In this document: one piece after another, positions 26,585 to 34,794 of the stretch
How positions within the stretch are numbered: position 1 is the stretch's first letter
How the letters are laid out: every line of letters begins with the position of its first letter
From: Amycolatopsis benzoatilytica AK 16/65
GTDB taxonomy: Bacteria; Actinomycetota; Actinomycetes; Mycobacteriales; Pseudonocardiaceae
Direction of reading: 5' to 3'
Length of the DNA stretch: 64,000 bases
Assembly (NCBI RefSeq): GCF_000383915.1
Contig: NZ_KB912942.1
Span: 6,503,176-6,567,175, forward strand
The notes under the pieces: generated by a model
What the model saw: the letters and a program-made list of their open reading frames with translations, nothing else
Databases searched by the model: none
Told to the model about the DNA's origin: nothing
Program-made: the position numbers and the translations under genes

Positions 26585-27205
26585 GTGAAGCGAAACGATA
26601 TTCTTCTTGCAATGGCTAGCGCGGCTTGCGTCGGGGTGATGCTCATCGGCGGATGCTCCGGCGCGACCCCGGGGACGGCAAGCCCTGCGCCCTCCGCCAA
26701 CGGGCAGAGTCAGCAGTCACTGCCGCCCGCGACCTCTGCGGTCCAGGTTCCTCCAGTGCCTTCCCAGCTGAAGGTGGACAAGTTTCTCGCCGATCCGTGC
26801 AGCATGCTGACGGCCCAGCAGCTGTCGACGCTGAAACTCAGCAAACCGGAACGGGACTCGAATTCGACCGGAATCAGCTGTGCGTGGCAGTTCGGCGACG
26901 GATACACCAACCTGAGCGCATCGTTCCTCACCAGCGTTCCCAACGGCCTGACGAACGCCTACAGCCAGAAGGCCGCCGGCTACTACGCGAGCGGGTACTT
27001 CGAGCCCACCTCGATCAACGGCTTTCCGGCAGTACTCGCCGACTCACGCGATCGCCGGGACCAGGGTCACATCAGCATGCTCCTCGGCCTTTCCGACAAA
27101 ACTGAAATGCTGATCCTGATCCAGGCGTCGCCAGGGACCAACGTCAAAGCCGGCGCGACCAACTTCGCGAAGGCTATCGTGTCGACGATCCAGGGGGCGC
27201 AGTAG
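26585..27205 (+). CDS. DUF3558-like lipoprotein
   Basis: A 206-aa exported lipoprotein with a signal peptide and lipobox LIGGC around residues 20-24. A serine/proline/glutamine linker follows, then a compact domain. The domain begins at KFLADPCSMLTAQQLSTLKL and contains ISCAWQFGDGYTNLSASFL; this pattern with two conserved cysteines is typical of the DUF3558 family common in Pseudonocardiaceae. It lies between two WXG-type genes, suggesting an envelope partner. It starts at GTG 26585. Confidence 0.8.
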   Translation: MKRNDILLAMASAACVGVMLIGGCSGATPGTASPAPSANGQSQQSLPPATSAVQVPPVPSQLKVDKFLADPCSMLTAQQLSTLKLSKPERDSNSTGISCAWQFGDGYTNLSASFLTSVPNGLTNAYSQKAAGYYASGYFEPTSINGFPAVLADSRDRRDQGHISMLLGLSDKTEMLILIQASPGTNVKAGATNFAKAIVSTIQGAQ

Positions 27206-27206
27206 C

Positions 27207-28490
27207 GTGGCGGGTCAGGTGATGTCGGGTCAGGATATTTACGACAACTTTGCCAACGCCGTCGGTCCGAGCGGATTGACGCAGTCGGCGGACCACATCA
27301 ACGCGATTCAAAGCCGGTACCACGACCGTGCAGCGCAGATCAAGGAGCTCGCTGCCGAGATGGAAGAGGGCTGGAGCGGCGATGCTGCCGGGGCAGCGAC
27401 GCGAGGCGCAGGTCCGCTCGAGGCCGAGCACACGTACGCGGCAGAAGCGATGTCCGCGGCTCAAGCTGGCCTGACCACTCAAGCGGAGGCATGGCACTCC
27501 ACCAAGTCCAGGGTTCAGCCGGTTCCGCCTGTTGCGCCGGCTCCCGCGTCGATGCCGGCGCTTCTCGGCGACACGATCAACGCCGAGATCGAAAGCCAGA
27601 CGCAGAAGAGCAACAGCGTTGCGACCGCAAACGTGGAAGCGATGAAACGCTGGTCCGTCGCATCGGACGAGACTGGTCGGTTCATGCCCACCAGTTACGG
27701 CCAGATCGACGCGAACGCGATGAACATCAGTGCCCCATCGGCGTCGGGGCCTGGAGCTCCGGGTCCCGTTGGGCCCGCTGGCGGCTCCGGCGGACCTGTT
27801 CCGGCAGAGCACCGGCCCGGCCTCAGCTCCTCTTCGCCCGAACTCCGTAATGCAGGCGGCTACACGCCGCCGACTGGGGCCGGGGCCGCAGGGCCGGCGC
27901 ACAGGGGCTCGGTCCCCCCGGGCGCGACCTCGAGCGGCCAAGACCAGTCAACGGTGCCGAACAGCTATGTCACGCCAAGCGCGCAGCCGGAACTCGGCCA
28001 TCAGGCCACGGCGGGAACGCCGGGAATGTACCGGCCGGGTCTGCTCGATCCCGGACCGCCCGGAAACGGCAGTTCGAGCGGCGATTCATGGCACTCAGGA
28101 GGGTTGGCCGTCGGCGGCGGCCCGGTCGGAGGAGCTAGCGGCGGTGGCTCGACTGGCTCCGGTTCAGGCTCAGTAGGCGGTCGGGCTGGCAGCGAGAACA
28201 GCCTGGGCGGCGGCCGTGGAAGCGGAACCGGTGTCGCGGAGGGAGCTGCGACCCGCAGCGGCGCGTCGAGCTCGGCGGCCGGGCGTCCGGGCAGCCCGGG
28301 CGTCGGCGGGATGGGCGCGGGTGCCGGCAAGAAGAGCGGAGGCGCGGACGAGGAGCACGAGCGGAAATTCGTCCTCTCCGACGACGAGGCTTTCCTCGCC
28401 ACGGAGGACGGGCAACGGCTGATCGATCCGCAAACCGGGATGGCCGCGAGTCCGCCGGTGATCGGCGAGGCCCCCAAGAAGCGGGTGTAG
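27207..28490 (+). CDS. PPE-like/WXG-domain protein with Gly/Ser/Pro-rich region
   Basis: A 427-aa predicted type VII substrate. Residues 1-110 are an all-helical WXG/PPE-like domain containing EEGWSGDAAGAATR (the W-x-G turn) and long amphipathic helices. Residues about 170-390 are low-complexity glycine, serine and proline. The C-terminus KFVLSDDEAFLATEDGQRLI is a conserved end in this family in the order. It starts at GTG 27207, right after the lipoprotein stop. The next gene encodes an EspG-like chaperone, the usual PPE partner. Confidence 0.8.
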   Translation: MAGQVMSGQDIYDNFANAVGPSGLTQSADHINAIQSRYHDRAAQIKELAAEMEEGWSGDAAGAATRGAGPLEAEHTYAAEAMSAAQAGLTTQAEAWHSTKSRVQPVPPVAPAPASMPALLGDTINAEIESQTQKSNSVATANVEAMKRWSVASDETGRFMPTSYGQIDANAMNISAPSASGPGAPGPVGPAGGSGGPVPAEHRPGLSSSSPELRNAGGYTPPTGAGAAGPAHRGSVPPGATSSGQDQSTVPNSYVTPSAQPELGHQATAGTPGMYRPGLLDPGPPGNGSSSGDSWHSGGLAVGGGPVGGASGGGSTGSGSGSVGGRAGSENSLGGGRGSGTGVAEGAATRSGASSSAAGRPGSPGVGGMGAGAGKKSGGADEEHERKFVLSDDEAFLATEDGQRLIDPQTGMAASPPVIGEAPKKRV

Positions 28491-28495
28491 CGCCG

Positions 28496-29236
28496 ATGTG
28501 GTTTCCCGAGCCCGTCGGCTTCGCCGCCGCGGATCTCTCAGCCCTGGTGAGCGATGTGACCGGTGCCGATCTGCACGTCTCGTTGGCCCCGCAAGCCGAG
28601 TGGTACGACGCACAGGCGCAGGCTGACGCGGACAAACGGCTCGCCGAGCTGCGGAGTCGCTACGGCGGAGCTGCCCGCAACGTCGACGATCCGGAGCTGG
28701 CCGACCTGGCCACCTTGCTCAGCCGGCCGGCACGCGCATGCTACGGCTGGTTCAGCGACAACGATCGACAACTCGCGGCGTTGGCAGCCGAATCGCACTG
28801 GTTTGGGCTAATCGCGGTCCGCGACGGCGGCGACATCTTCGTGCGGACGTTCCGGCGGCAACGGTTGAGCGCAGTTTTGGCGGACGTTTTGCCGCACGAC
28901 CATGCGCGCGCCAATGCCCAGCCGGTAACCGTCCTGCGCAGCGAGCTGCGCCAGGCCCGCGATACCGGCGACGCAGCCAACAGTGCAGTAAGGAAAGCAG
29001 AACGGATCATCTCCCACCCTCCTCTGATCAGTGCCGAGCTGTATACAGAGAACCGCGGCCGAAACGGTCGTCGCCGCTGCGAGTTCCCGTTGCGCGTCTA
29101 CGACACCGATGCGGGTCGCTGGACTCTGAAGATCAGCAAACACTACGACGATCAGCGCTGGGACATCACGCCCGCGACCACGTCAAGCGTCGCCGACCTT
29201 CTCGACGCGTCGTTCCCTGACGACAGGACTCAATGA
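28496..29236 (+). CDS. EspG-family type VII secretion chaperone
   Basis: A 246-aa cytoplasmic protein of the EspG family, which bind PPE-like substrates and deliver them to the type VII machine. It shows the alpha/beta pattern of the family: VGFAAADLSALVSDVTGADL, then HWFGLIAVRDGGDIFVRTFRRQ, then a C-terminal helix ending VADLLDASF. It directly follows the PPE-like gene and overlaps the next gene's start by 4 bp. Confidence 0.8.
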   Translation: MWFPEPVGFAAADLSALVSDVTGADLHVSLAPQAEWYDAQAQADADKRLAELRSRYGGAARNVDDPELADLATLLSRPARACYGWFSDNDRQLAALAAESHWFGLIAVRDGGDIFVRTFRRQRLSAVLADVLPHDHARANAQPVTVLRSELRQARDTGDAANSAVRKAERIISHPPLISAELYTENRGRNGRRRCEFPLRVYDTDAGRWTLKISKHYDDQRWDITPATTSSVADLLDASFPDDRTQ

Positions 29237-29688
29237 TGACCGTGGACATATTCAAGATGCTCGGCATCAGCGACGGAAGCGAGGTCGCCGCCAGCCGGCG
29301 ACGTCTCGTCGAACTCGATGCCGAGCTCGCCGAGCTGCGTTTCCGCGGTGTCTCCAGGGACAACTCCGTTACTGCCATCGTGGACGGTCGAGGCGCGATC
29401 GTCGAGATCGTCGTTCGCGACGCAGCGCTCCGCTCAGCGCACCCGGAACTCGTCGGCCCTGCAGTGGTCGAGGCCGTCAACCAGGCGCGGGCAGGGGCCG
29501 GGCAACGGGCGAACGCCGCGGTCCAGGAAGTTCTCCACCCCGGCTCGACTGCACCAGCAGCGACGGCACCCGTCAATGTTTCGCAACGGCCCAGTGTCGC
29601 GACGCAGGAGCCTGGCCCGGCCCGAACGTCACGCGGCCAGAGCGACGACGATGATTTCGGCGACTACGACTTTCTGGCATTGGAGTGA
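29233..29688 (+). CDS. YbaB/EbfC-like protein, first copy
   Basis: A 151-aa protein whose first ~100 residues match the YbaB/EbfC fold: an N-terminal helix ASRRRLVELDAELAELRFRG, beta strands NSVTAIVDGRGAIVEIVV and a C-terminal helix. The tail is disordered. YbaB proteins bind DNA as dimers, but copies inside EspG/WXG cassettes are a distinct group whose role is unsettled. The ATG overlaps the espG-like stop. Confidence 0.72.
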   Translation: MMTVDIFKMLGISDGSEVAASRRRLVELDAELAELRFRGVSRDNSVTAIVDGRGAIVEIVVRDAALRSAHPELVGPAVVEAVNQARAGAGQRANAAVQEVLHPGSTAPAATAPVNVSQRPSVATQEPGPARTSRGQSDDDDFGDYDFLALE

Positions 29689-29694
29689 CGACTG

Positions 29695-30021
29695 GTGTCG
29701 ATCTACGACAAACTCTACAACCAGGTCAAGGAAATCGAAGCACGGCTGCACCGAACGGAAGCGGCGGCGGCCCAGGCGGCCAACACTCCCGTCGACCGCC
29801 GAATTCCGGGAGGCACCGGTGCCGTCACGGTTTCGGGAACGGGAACGCTCATCTCGGTGACGATCGACCCTCACAACCTGACCTCGACCAACGGCCGCGC
29901 GCTCGGCGCCCAGATCGCGCAGACGATCCGCGACGCAGAGAGCCAGGCACGCACGCAGCGACAACACATTTTGCAGAGCGCATCCGCTACAGGCGGATCA
30001 GCCCACAGGGGGAACGCATGA
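29695..30021 (+). CDS. YbaB/EbfC-like protein, second copy
   Basis: A 108-aa paralogue of the preceding gene: helix MSIYDKLYNQVKEIEARLHRT, strands GAVTVSGTGTLISVTID and helix GRALGAQIAQTIRDAESQA. It starts at GTG 29695 and its stop overlaps the next ATG (ATGA). Two adjacent YbaB-like proteins might heterodimerise. Confidence 0.7.
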   Translation: MSIYDKLYNQVKEIEARLHRTEAAAAQAANTPVDRRIPGGTGAVTVSGTGTLISVTIDPHNLTSTNGRALGAQIAQTIRDAESQARTQRQHILQSASATGGSAHRGNA

Positions 30022-30386
30022 GCGGCAAAGCGTACGAAGTTGTTCCGCAATCGCTTCGAGCGACGCAGGACTCTTACCGCAAGGCAGCGGAAGGGCTCGC
30101 CTACCTCGCCGCAGCGCAAATCCCCATGTACGCAATTCCGCCCATGGGCCTCGGACTGTTGGGCCGCGAGTCAGGAATCGAAGCCGACTACAACGGAGCT
30201 ATCCAGCAAATCGAAATGAAAGTCGCTGACAGCTGTCGGAGCATTACGTACGCCGCCGATAATCTTGACACTGCCGCGAAGGCCTACGAAGCGCAAGACG
30301 AAGAGTACTACAAGAAGTTCGGCTGGCTAGACCGGCAAGGGCAGGACGGCGGCGTATTCGAGCCGGATTCGAGCGGGGGACACTGA
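30018..30386 (+). CDS. WXG100-like/EspC-like small helical protein
   Basis: A 122-aa protein with the WXG100-superfamily shape: an N-terminal helix VVPQSLRATQDSYRKAAEGLA, a central turn region, and a second helix SITYAADNLDTAAKAYEAQDEE carrying the Y-x-x-x-D/E export signature. The W-x-G turn itself is not obvious. It is probably a secreted partner of the next gene, with which it overlaps by one base (TGATG). Confidence 0.7.
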   Translation: MSGKAYEVVPQSLRATQDSYRKAAEGLAYLAAAQIPMYAIPPMGLGLLGRESGIEADYNGAIQQIEMKVADSCRSITYAADNLDTAAKAYEAQDEEYYKKFGWLDRQGQDGGVFEPDSSGGH

Positions 30387-31162
30387 TGACACGACCGCGG
30401 CACGGATCAATCTCCGACCCGACGGACCCAGGACTGCCTCCGTCTCTGAATCCTTTTCCGAACGACCCGCCCGAACCTCCGAAACCGCCGTCCGCTCGAC
30501 CTCCTATCCCGTACCCTACCGAGGCCGACCAAAAAATCAGGGAAGTGGCGGAGAAGGTCGGGTTCCCGGACGCACTTCAAGTACTCGACAAGGTGAAGAA
30601 TTACCTGTTCGGAGACGCAGATAAAGTTGAGACACTAGCTCAGGCTTGGGCGGAAAATATCGTCATAAGCGAAGCCCGGGGCACCATTTCTCAGGCCACG
30701 CACAGCCTTCAGGGCTACTGGTCCGGGCCCGCATTCGATCAGTTCTCGGCTTATAATTCTGACGTAATATCCGCGCTTGACGCCGACCAGGCCACCGTGG
30801 CCGGGCTGGGTAATGCACTTGCCAATTGCGTTACTATCGTGTACGACACATATGGCGCGGCCCTGAGATTCATCGGAGAAACAGCAGCCTCTCTCGCCGG
30901 CCTGATCTTGGATCTCGCAGCAATACCCGTGCCAGTAGTGGGAGAAGTTACCGTCGTCAACAGCATCGATGACGCCAAGAGCATCTTGACGGATTTTATT
31001 CGAAACGTCACAAACCTGCTCGCCGATGCGCTCCACCTGATTGGGCAATACAAGTCCGCATCGATCTCGTTCATCTCCATGGGGGCAAACTTCAAAGTTG
31101 TCAGCCTTCCGCCGGAGCAGATCGGCACGACAGGAAGCTGGCACGTGAAACCCTACAGCTAG
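30386..31162 (+). CDS. WXG-domain protein, possible type VII effector
   Basis: A 258-aa protein. A proline-rich N-terminus (residues 1-50) is followed by a WXG-type domain with LQGYWSGPAFDQF (W-S-G turn) and flanking helices. Residues about 170-205 are hydrophobic (SLAGLILDLAAIPVPVVGEV), suggesting membrane interaction. The last ~50 residues may be a small C-terminal domain. It is codon-poorer in GC than its neighbours. It ends the cassette, before a hairpin terminator. An effector role is a guess. Confidence 0.68.
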   Translation: MTRPRHGSISDPTDPGLPPSLNPFPNDPPEPPKPPSARPPIPYPTEADQKIREVAEKVGFPDALQVLDKVKNYLFGDADKVETLAQAWAENIVISEARGTISQATHSLQGYWSGPAFDQFSAYNSDVISALDADQATVAGLGNALANCVTIVYDTYGAALRFIGETAASLAGLILDLAAIPVPVVGEVTVVNSIDDAKSILTDFIRNVTNLLADALHLIGQYKSASISFISMGANFKVVSLPPEQIGTTGSWHVKPYS

Positions 31163-31181
31163 AACCGTCGAGGTATTACTT

Positions 31182-31246
31182 GCAGGAGAACGGGCATTGG
31201 CTGCTATCCGAGTAGGCGGCAAGGTTCAAAACGCCCGTTCCCCTGC
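31182..31246 (+). terminator. Hairpin terminator of the WXG/EspG cassette
   Basis: Arms at 31182-31195 and 31233-31246 (14 bp, one mismatch; GCAGGAGAACGGGC on the left) lie 20 bp after the last cassette gene. Confidence 0.6.
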
Positions 31247-31263
31247 GAGACTTCTTCAAGAAC

Positions 31264-31662
31264 TCAGCGGCTTGTCATCTGCAACGTTTTCACAATCAGA
31301 GCATTTTTCATGCGCGGAGATCTTCCCCTCCTCGTCTCGTCCGTAGAACGGGTACACAACCGCGCCGCAGCTTGCACCGAATCCCATCCCATTCCGCCGA
31401 ATGGGCATGACGGCGCGGTGAGCTCGACGGTTGAAGCCCGATGCGGAACCGCCAATTTCAAGCATCCATCCCTGCCAGGGATATTTGATCGGATGGCGTG
31501 ATCCTTAAGCCGCGTCCCCATCGAGAGCAGCAGGTTCGCTAGATCGCATTCAATCCATGACGAGGCTTTCCCAGTCGATTCCTTTACGTAGCGTTCGAGT
31601 TCTCCGCTCAAGCGATGGGCCGCAGTCACGATTTCGGATATGCATTGCTCATCGCTATCCAT
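31264..31662 (-). CDS. Hypothetical protein (weak)
   Basis: A 132-aa open frame on relatively AT-rich DNA: an N-terminal helical part (SEIVTAAHRLSGELERYVKE) and a more doubtful second half. In an overlapping frame, 31256-31465 reads more protein-like (GFGASCGAVVYPFYGRD and a C-x-x-C pair), so a frameshift joining the two is possible. No family is recognised. Confidence 0.35.
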   Translation of the reverse strand: MDSDEQCISEIVTAAHRLSGELERYVKESTGKASSWIECDLANLLLSMGTRLKDHAIRSNIPGRDGCLKLAVPHRASTVELTAPSCPFGGMGWDSVQAAARLCTRSTDETRRGRSPRMKNALIVKTLQMTSR

Positions 31663-31848
31663 TTATCCTCCTTCTTAAAATTGTCATCGTTGGACCCGAA
31701 TTTCTGCTTCCTCGGCGGAGCGCGCCGGCGCGGAGTCGCGACCGCCTGGTCGGCACTTACGACGACGACTGTCAGAGCACTGGAGCCGTGTACCTGCTGG
31801 CCATATCTGGACGGGCGCGGTCTTGCCGTGCAGAACGGTGGCCGGGAG

Positions 31849-32748
31849 TCAGATGAGCGGGTCGTGCTTGTCGGCGAAGGTCCGCAGGGCTCTGGTGGAT
31901 TCCTTCGGGGACAGCGCAATCCGGGCGAGTTCGGACATCGTTCGCAGGTAGTGGTCGGCTTGGTCGTGGACGAACGGGCCGGCCGTGAGGTGGTTGATGT
32001 AGACGACCGATTTGGCTGGGGCGTCGGCGAGCGATTTGTGCAGCTGGTAGAAGGTCCACGGGCTGGCCAGGCCAGGGTTGGTGCTGATGCCGAACGGCGC
32101 GACCCGCACGGTGATCTTGTTTGAGAGTTCGTTGAGCTTGGCCAGATGGCGGAGCTGGTTGCCCATGGTCTCGGCCGATGCGGCGACTTTGGTGAGGACG
32201 TTTTCGCCGATGTAGGCGGCAATCGGTATGGAGTGCGGGCCGCTGTGATCTGGTCGCGGAACCGGCGCAGCCCGACCAGTTCGGCGGCCTTCGTGCGGTC
32301 GTGGCCAAGCCCCATGAGGACTTCGTGCGCGTACTCGGGTTGCTGCAGAAGATCGGGGACCTGCAGCGGCTCCCAGGTGGTCGCGCAGATGGCCGATGCT
32401 TCGACACCGATCAGGGTCGCGAGGTGGCGGGGCGTCGCCTGATCGCCGGTGAGGACGACGGTCGGCGTGACGGCGCGCGCGAGGTCCAGGATGCGGTGCT
32501 TGTCCTCGCCGGTGACGCCGAGCGCGCCGAGGATCGCGGCGACGTCCTCCAGACCGGGCGTCCGCTCGCCGCGTTCCCAGTTCGACACCAGCGCCGAGTT
32601 GGTGTCGATCGATCCGGCGCCCCAGCTCGCGGACGCCGAACCCCTGGGCCAACCGCGCGGCACGCAGGCACGCACCGAGGACGGTGGCTCGCGGCTGTTG
32701 CTGGAGATGCTGGTACTTGAACGGTTTCTTGTCCACTTCTCGTCTCAT
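31849..32748 (-). pseudogene. XRE/DUF5753 regulator inactivated by two frameshifts
   Basis: A typical ~290-aa actinobacterial regulator split across frames. The start MRREVDKK...RAARLAQGFGVRELGRR is in one frame. NSALVSNWERGERTPGLEDV through the DUF5753 start (LVGLRRFRDQITAARTPY) is in another. The end (IAAYIGENVLTKVAASAE to the stop at 31849) is back in the first. The first shift coincides with a tandem GATCGATC at 32607-32614; removing one GATC restores RRIDTNSALV. The second is near 32230. If these are not sequencing errors, the product is not made. Confidence 0.8.
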
Positions 32749-33139
32749 CGTCAGGCGATGCTGGAACCCTGCCGCCGTGTCGAGGAACCTCTCAGCGGCA
32801 GGGAGATCAGGCAGTGCAGTGCGAGCCGCCGCCTCGGCGCACCTCGGCCCCGGCAGCCAGCAGCACGCGCCGTACTGCAAGACGGCCGGGGCAGCGGCCA
32901 GACAAGCCAGGCCCGCCGACTCCGGGGACGACTCTGGCTCACATCGGGGGAGCAGGAGGACGTGGACCAGGTCCCGCACGCGCGCTGCAGAGCCCTGCCG
33001 TCGGCTGCGGTGTCCTTGCCGAGGGCGCGGTGAGGGGTTTTCTTCGCGCGGTGTCCGCCATGTCTGTGTGACCCTCGCTGTCATTGCAGCTCCCTGAGCG
33101 GCCGTTCCGGCTGTCCGTCTCCCGTGCCAGGGGGCGTGT
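32749..33139. other. Gene-free stretch
   Basis: About 390 bp between the small 88-aa gene and the broken XRE gene. No frame shows a ribosome site or family pattern. It presumably held the promoter of the broken gene. Confidence 0.4.
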
Positions 33140-33406
33140 TCATGACGCGTCCAGCCCGGTGCAGGGCGGGCACCACTCCGCATCGACGAATCCGGTCAGG
33201 TCGATCTCGCCGCGTTCGTGCCGCTCGGGGTACGTCTCGTCGACCGAGCACCACGGGATCAGCCACCGCACCGACGGGTCGGCCAGCTCCCGCTTCCAAT
33301 AGCGGTGTGCCGTCTGCCGGTTCGCCGCCGTCGGGTCGCTATGCACCCGCAACGCCAGCTCCGAGGTGCGCAACCAATGACGCCGCACCCACGTCCGCAT
33401 CACCAC
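33140..33406 (-). CDS. Small hypothetical protein beside an XRE gene
   Basis: An 88-aa protein (TWVRRHWLRTSELALRVHSD, then DAEWCPPCTGLDAS with a C-x-x-C pair). GAGGGGG lies 8 bp before the GTG at 33406; an in-frame ATG follows at 33400. No family is named. Position next to an XRE/DUF5753 gene suggests the small partner proteins often found there. Confidence 0.6.
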   Translation of the reverse strand: MVMRTWVRRHWLRTSELALRVHSDPTAANRQTAHRYWKRELADPSVRWLIPWCSVDETYPERHERGEIDLTGFVDAEWCPPCTGLDAS

Positions 33407-33644
33407 GTCTGTTCCCCCTCCACGCCGATCCGGCAGCTGACAGCTGTATCCCCGAGGCCAAATGTGAGCTCTGCGCTGGCGTGACACTCCGTCCGACGGC
33501 AGAAGACCGAATGCACGCCAACCCAGCCGTCGAGAAGCCCTCCTCCGGCACCGGACATCCGACTCGCGCGAGCACAGCGCAATCGCGTGGCCGGTCCCGG
33601 CCGTTGCCCGGCTGCGTTCGGCGCGAGACACTCAATGGACGACA

Positions 33645-34493
33645 TCACCTTTTCCGGGCGACGCCGCCGGCCAGGATCCGCCGCGCCACCGTGGGAGGCG
33701 ACAGGCCTGGGCCGTCCGGCCACCAGTCGTTGATCGTGACGACCTCGCCCGGCGTCCCCGGCCGAGGCGGAAGCAGCTCCGTCTCGTGGAACAACTCCGC
33801 GATCTCCTCGCGCGTCAGGGACGCGACGTCCTTCATCGGCCCCTTGTGGATCGCGTCGAGCAGCTTCTTGACGGCGTGGTCTTCAGGCGATTCGTCCGCT
33901 GCGTCGAGCACGAACGAGACCGCGAGAAACGAACCGGGCGCGAGCCGGTCCACGAACGCTCGCGTCACCTTCGCCGGCAATCCCCGATCGCCGCTGTGGT
34001 GGTGAAGTGCTGCGAAGAACAGCACCGCGATCGGCCGGCTCCAGTCGAGATGCCCCAGCACCGTCGGGTCGTCCAGGACGCTCGCCGGGTCGAAGAAGTC
34101 GGCTTCGACGATTTCGGTGTACTCGTTGTGGTCCAGCAGGGCCCGGCCGTGGCTTGCCACCACCGGGTCGTAGTCGACGTAGATGACCTTCGCCGCCGGG
34201 TTCGCCCGCTGCGCGATCTGGTGCACGTTCTCCGTCGTCGGCAGACCCGAGCCGCAGTCGAGGAACTGGGTGACACCCTCCTCCTGCGCGAGGAAACGAC
34301 AGACCCGGCTCACGAACTGCCGGTTCTCCATCGCGGCCTGCGCGATCTCCGGCACCACCGCAGCCAGCTCCCGCGCAACCTGCCGGTCGACCGCATAATG
34401 ATCCTTCCCGCCCAGCAAGCAGTCGTAGAGACGCGCCACACTCGACTTCGTCGGGTCGACCCCGGGCGGCGGGTCGTTGCGTGCGTCGAACAC
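33645..34493 (-). CDS. DUF574-type SAM-dependent methyltransferase
   Basis: A 282-aa protein of the actinobacterial DUF574 family. It begins with the hallmark PTKSSVARLYDCLLGGKDHYAVDR. FLDCGSGLPTTENVHQIAQ is the SAM-binding motif I, then KVIYVDYDPVV and a C-terminal DWWPDGPGL. The substrate is unknown. The GTG at 34493 sits behind a strong AGGAGG and was chosen over an upstream start 27 codons earlier. It is divergent from the XRE/TPR gene at 34795. Confidence 0.88.
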   Translation of the reverse strand: MFDARNDPPPGVDPTKSSVARLYDCLLGGKDHYAVDRQVARELAAVVPEIAQAAMENRQFVSRVCRFLAQEEGVTQFLDCGSGLPTTENVHQIAQRANPAAKVIYVDYDPVVASHGRALLDHNEYTEIVEADFFDPASVLDDPTVLGHLDWSRPIAVLFFAALHHHSGDRGLPAKVTRAFVDRLAPGSFLAVSFVLDAADESPEDHAVKKLLDAIHKGPMKDVASLTREEIAELFHETELLPPRPGTPGEVVTINDWWPDGPGLSPPTVARRILAGGVARKR

Positions 34494-34717
34494 GACGCGC
34501 ACCTCCTGCACCTTGATTCCGATACGCCGCGCCGAAAAGATCGGCGGTGTGCGGCCCCCTGCAGGGGCCGGCACGGCGACTCGCGGCAGCTACGGCACCA
34601 CTGACTCAGCACGGGATCGAGCCCGGTGCCGAGAGGGCGTCGCGATCTTCATGCCCCCGGAGCGCGTTGCCTGCGATGTCTGCCACCAGCTGACTACATG
34701 CGGCTACGATGACGTAA

Positions 34718-34762
34718 GGGGTCAAATTTCCGGCCAGCGATTTGACCCCCGAGATTTGACCT
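34718..34762. promoter_or_regulatory. Repeated operator-like sites upstream of the XRE gene
   Basis: GGGGTCAAAT at 34718-34727 is the exact reverse complement of ATTTGACCCC at 34740-34749, and a third half-site ATTTGACCT follows at 34754-34762. The TTGACC cores could also be -35 elements. They lie 33-77 bp before the XRE-type gene, consistent with autoregulation or control of both divergent genes. Confidence 0.5.
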
Positions 34763-34794
34763 CACGGTGGGACCACACTCGTCAGGAGCCCCAG

